Below are positions 5,579 through 6,046 of a stretch of DNA of 6,046 nucleotides, piece by piece. The notes beneath the pieces were generated by a model. The model was not told where the DNA came from, did not search any database, and saw only the letters and a program-made list of their open reading frames with translations. Positions within the stretch are counted from its first letter, which is position 1. Every line of letters begins with the position of its first letter. A program made the position numbers and the translations under genes. Source of the stretch: Gammaproteobacteria bacterium (GTDB taxonomy: Bacteria > Pseudomonadota > Gammaproteobacteria > Burkholderiales > Burkholderiaceae_C); the NCBI GenBank assembly GCA_018903185.1, contig JAHIQV010000366.1, positions 1 through 6,046 of the forward strand, given 5' to 3'.

Positions 5579-6046
5579 ACCGTTGATGCTGACCGTGCAC
5601 AGCCTGCCCCAGCTGGACCAGGCGAGCGCCCAGGCCGCCGCCAGCACGCGCGCGGGTCGCTGGAAGATGCTGCTCCTGCTGCTCGTGAGCGCAGCGCCTG
5701 TGGTCGCCTCGTATGTCACCTATTACGTGATCCGTCCGGAAGGTCGCCGCAACTACGGCGAGCTGATCAACCCGCAGCGGCCGCTGCCGACGTTCTCCGG
5801 CGTCAACGCCCAGGGGCAGACCGTGCCGCTGACGACACTCAAGGACCAGTGGCTGCTCATCAGCGTGGCCGACAGCGCCTGTGACGAAGCCTGTCAGCAA
5901 CATCTCTACCTGCAGCGCCAGCTGCGCGAGACCCTGGGCAAGGAGAAAGACCGGCTGGACTGGGTCTGGCTGCGCACGGGCGGTGCCGATCTGGGCGAAC
6001 CCCTGCGCCAGGCCACGGCCGCGGCCCAGGTGCTGCAGGTGGACGC
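5559..6046 (+). CDS. Membrane-anchored Sco-like protein with CxxxC motif, 3' truncated
   Basis: The first 162 residues are visible. A cytoplasmic N-terminus of about 35 residues is followed by one membrane helix (about 36-58), R-R-N-Y-G-E-L-I at 63-70, a stretch P-L-P-T-F typical of thioredoxin-like proteins, a W-L-L-I-S-V strand, and C108-D-E-A-C112. A CxxxC after such a strand is the arrangement of Sco copper chaperones, which help build CuA. Homologues directly after SURF1 in Comamonadaceae are usually hypothetical, or labelled misleadingly as oxidase subunit I. The ATG at 5559 overlaps SURF1 by 20 bases; an in-frame ATG at 5514 would add 15 residues rich in Ser and Pro. I prefer 5559 because remembered relatives start near P-L-x-L-T-V-H-S. 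The distal His that Sco proteins use for copper would lie beyond the window, so copper binding cannot be judged. Confidence 0.8.
   Translation, partial: MAQKPDEPLMLTVHSLPQLDQASAQAAASTRAGRWKMLLLLLVSAAPVVASYVTYYVIRPEGRRNYGELINPQRPLPTFSGVNAQGQTVPLTTLKDQWLLISVADSACDEACQQHLYLQRQLRETLGKEKDRLDWVWLRTGGADLGEPLRQATAAAQVLQVD

Noticed and set aside
4793..5719. N-terminal extension of the - strand DUF2909 gene to 390 residues
   Set aside because: The extension is antisense to SURF1 and the following gene; the recognisable two-helix protein begins at the ATG at 4792.

Overview
The window is a stretch of a bacterial aa3-type cytochrome c oxidase (respiratory complex IV) locus. Gene content, gene order, high GC with GC-rich third codon positions, and protein sequences typical of Burkholderiales suggest a betaproteobacterium, probably Comamonadaceae (a Hydrogenophaga- or Acidovorax-like organism). 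The taxonomic call is from remembered family sequences, not a search.

Layout, left to right. (1) A co-directional + strand block: coxB (subunit II, 5' end cut off by the window edge), coxA (subunit I), a 36-residue single-helix protein of the small oxidase-assembly type, ctaG/Cox11 (copper insertion into CuB), a 69-residue DUF2970 membrane protein whose start overlaps the ctaG stop (ATGA), and coxC (subunit III) after a 70-base AT-richer gap. (2) A hairpin with T-runs on both sides (about 4495-4524) that can terminate coxC transcription on + and the convergent gene on -. (3) A small inverted gene on the - strand (twin-transmembrane / DUF2909 type, 81 residues). (4) After a 45-base divergent spacer with a plausible sigma70 promoter, a second + strand block: SURF1 (heme a insertion factor), overlapping by 20 bases a membrane-anchored thioredoxin-fold-like protein with a Sco-type CxxxC motif, cut off by the right edge.

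Together the genes encode the three core subunits of a proton-pumping heme-copper oxidase and helpers for its metal centres: Cox11 for CuB, SURF1 for heme a/a3, and possibly the CxxxC protein for CuA copper or thiol chemistry. All active-site ligands checked in CoxA and CoxB are present, so the enzyme looks functional. Subunit II ends right after the CuA domain and has no cytochrome c extension, pointing to an aa3 rather than a caa3 enzyme.

No stretch over 300 bases lacks a gene; the longest gap is 70 bases. I see no tRNA, rRNA, CRISPR array, insertion sequence or phage signature. No wholly new system is evident: the least understood parts are the small membrane proteins, the inverted DUF2909 gene and the CxxxC protein.
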